64,000 nucleotides of DNA from contig NZ_AQQR01000006.1 in assembly GCF_002210095.1 (NCBI RefSeq), forward strand, positions 217,573 through 281,572, written 5' to 3'. Both the position numbers and the translations under genes were made by a program. Origin of the DNA: Marinibacterium profundimaris (GTDB lineage Bacteria; Pseudomonadota; Alphaproteobacteria; Rhodobacterales; Rhodobacteraceae). The notes under the pieces are model-generated. The model was not told the origin of the DNA, did no database searches, and was given only the letters and a program-made list of their open reading frames with translations. Within the stretch, counting starts at the first letter, position 1. Every line of letters begins with the position of its first letter. Below, in pieces: positions 63,883 to 64,000 of the stretch.

Positions 63883-64000
63883 TTCATAAACACTCGGGGC
63901 GCACGATCCGCCATCGCACGCCCCGATGATTTCTGAAAACGCCGCCTGAAACCTGGCTTAAAGCGTCCGGCTCAAAACCTGAATCGCAAGGGATTCCCTT

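Overview
The window is a GC-rich (about two-thirds G+C), densely coded chromosomal segment of an alphaproteobacterium, most likely a marine-type member of the Rhodobacteraceae (Roseobacter group). The evidence is gene content (C4-pathway 5-aminolevulinate synthase, FolB-FolP-GlmM cluster, short form IlvC, PA0069-type radical SAM protein, Hint-domain protein, MttB-type corrinoid protein), FnrL-type boxes upstream of hemA and ctaD, and the family-like 3' repeats described below. No rRNA operon, CRISPR array, insertion sequence, prophage or replication origin was seen.

Layout. 0-11 kb: 3' end of a DUF6446-like gene, a DUF1206 membrane protein, glyS, a divergent PPDK-like PEP enzyme, a SleB-type wall hydrolase, then folB*-folP-glmM on the + strand. 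11-25 kb: an MHS-family transporter, ilvC divergent from two overlapping Lrp/AsnC regulators, a Hint-domain protein, a class V aminotransferase, a UbiH-family hydroxylase, a HAD nucleotidase, a GntR regulator, a very unusual glycosyltransferase with an N-terminal MshEN (c-di-GMP-binding-like) domain, carA and a GatB/YqeY protein. 25-33 kb: DUF2244, ctaD with an FnrL box, HIT, a CDF metal exporter, lipB, a peptidoglycan-binding protein, a FrnE-like DsbA and tRNA-Leu(GAG). 33-39.6 kb: an RND efflux pair, a dienelactone hydrolase and a pirin. 39.7-41.8 kb: a small AT-richer insert holding one leucine-rich-repeat gene, bracketed by two identical tRNA-Asp(GTC) genes. 41.9-49 kb: sulfotransferase-like and glycosyltransferase genes, a hybrid-free sensor kinase, a dehalogenase-like hydrolase and an M20 dipeptidase. 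49-64 kb: hemA, a RodZ-like protein, ispG, a CAT-anticodon tRNA, purM-purN, rnd, a lipoprotein, sufE, DUF1638, a TetR/cupin pair with a clear operator, a corrinoid protein, a radical SAM protein and a methyltransferase.

Most genes are housekeeping: translation, folate, amino sugar, branched-chain amino acid, pyrimidine, purine, haem, isoprenoid, lipoate and Fe-S metabolism. The parts that ordinary annotation does not explain are non-coding: (1) a structured 3' element found three times in full with covarying stems (25261, 58369, 63820) and three times as a short tail (14308, 47219, 58543); (2) a roughly 53-bp element built on a perfect 18-bp palindrome, found twice in the same sense just past stop codons (46168, 52932). 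The best protein candidates for undescribed systems are the LRR-membrane protein between duplicated tRNA-Asp genes and the MshEN-glycosyltransferase. All calls are from reading the sequence; no database search was run.
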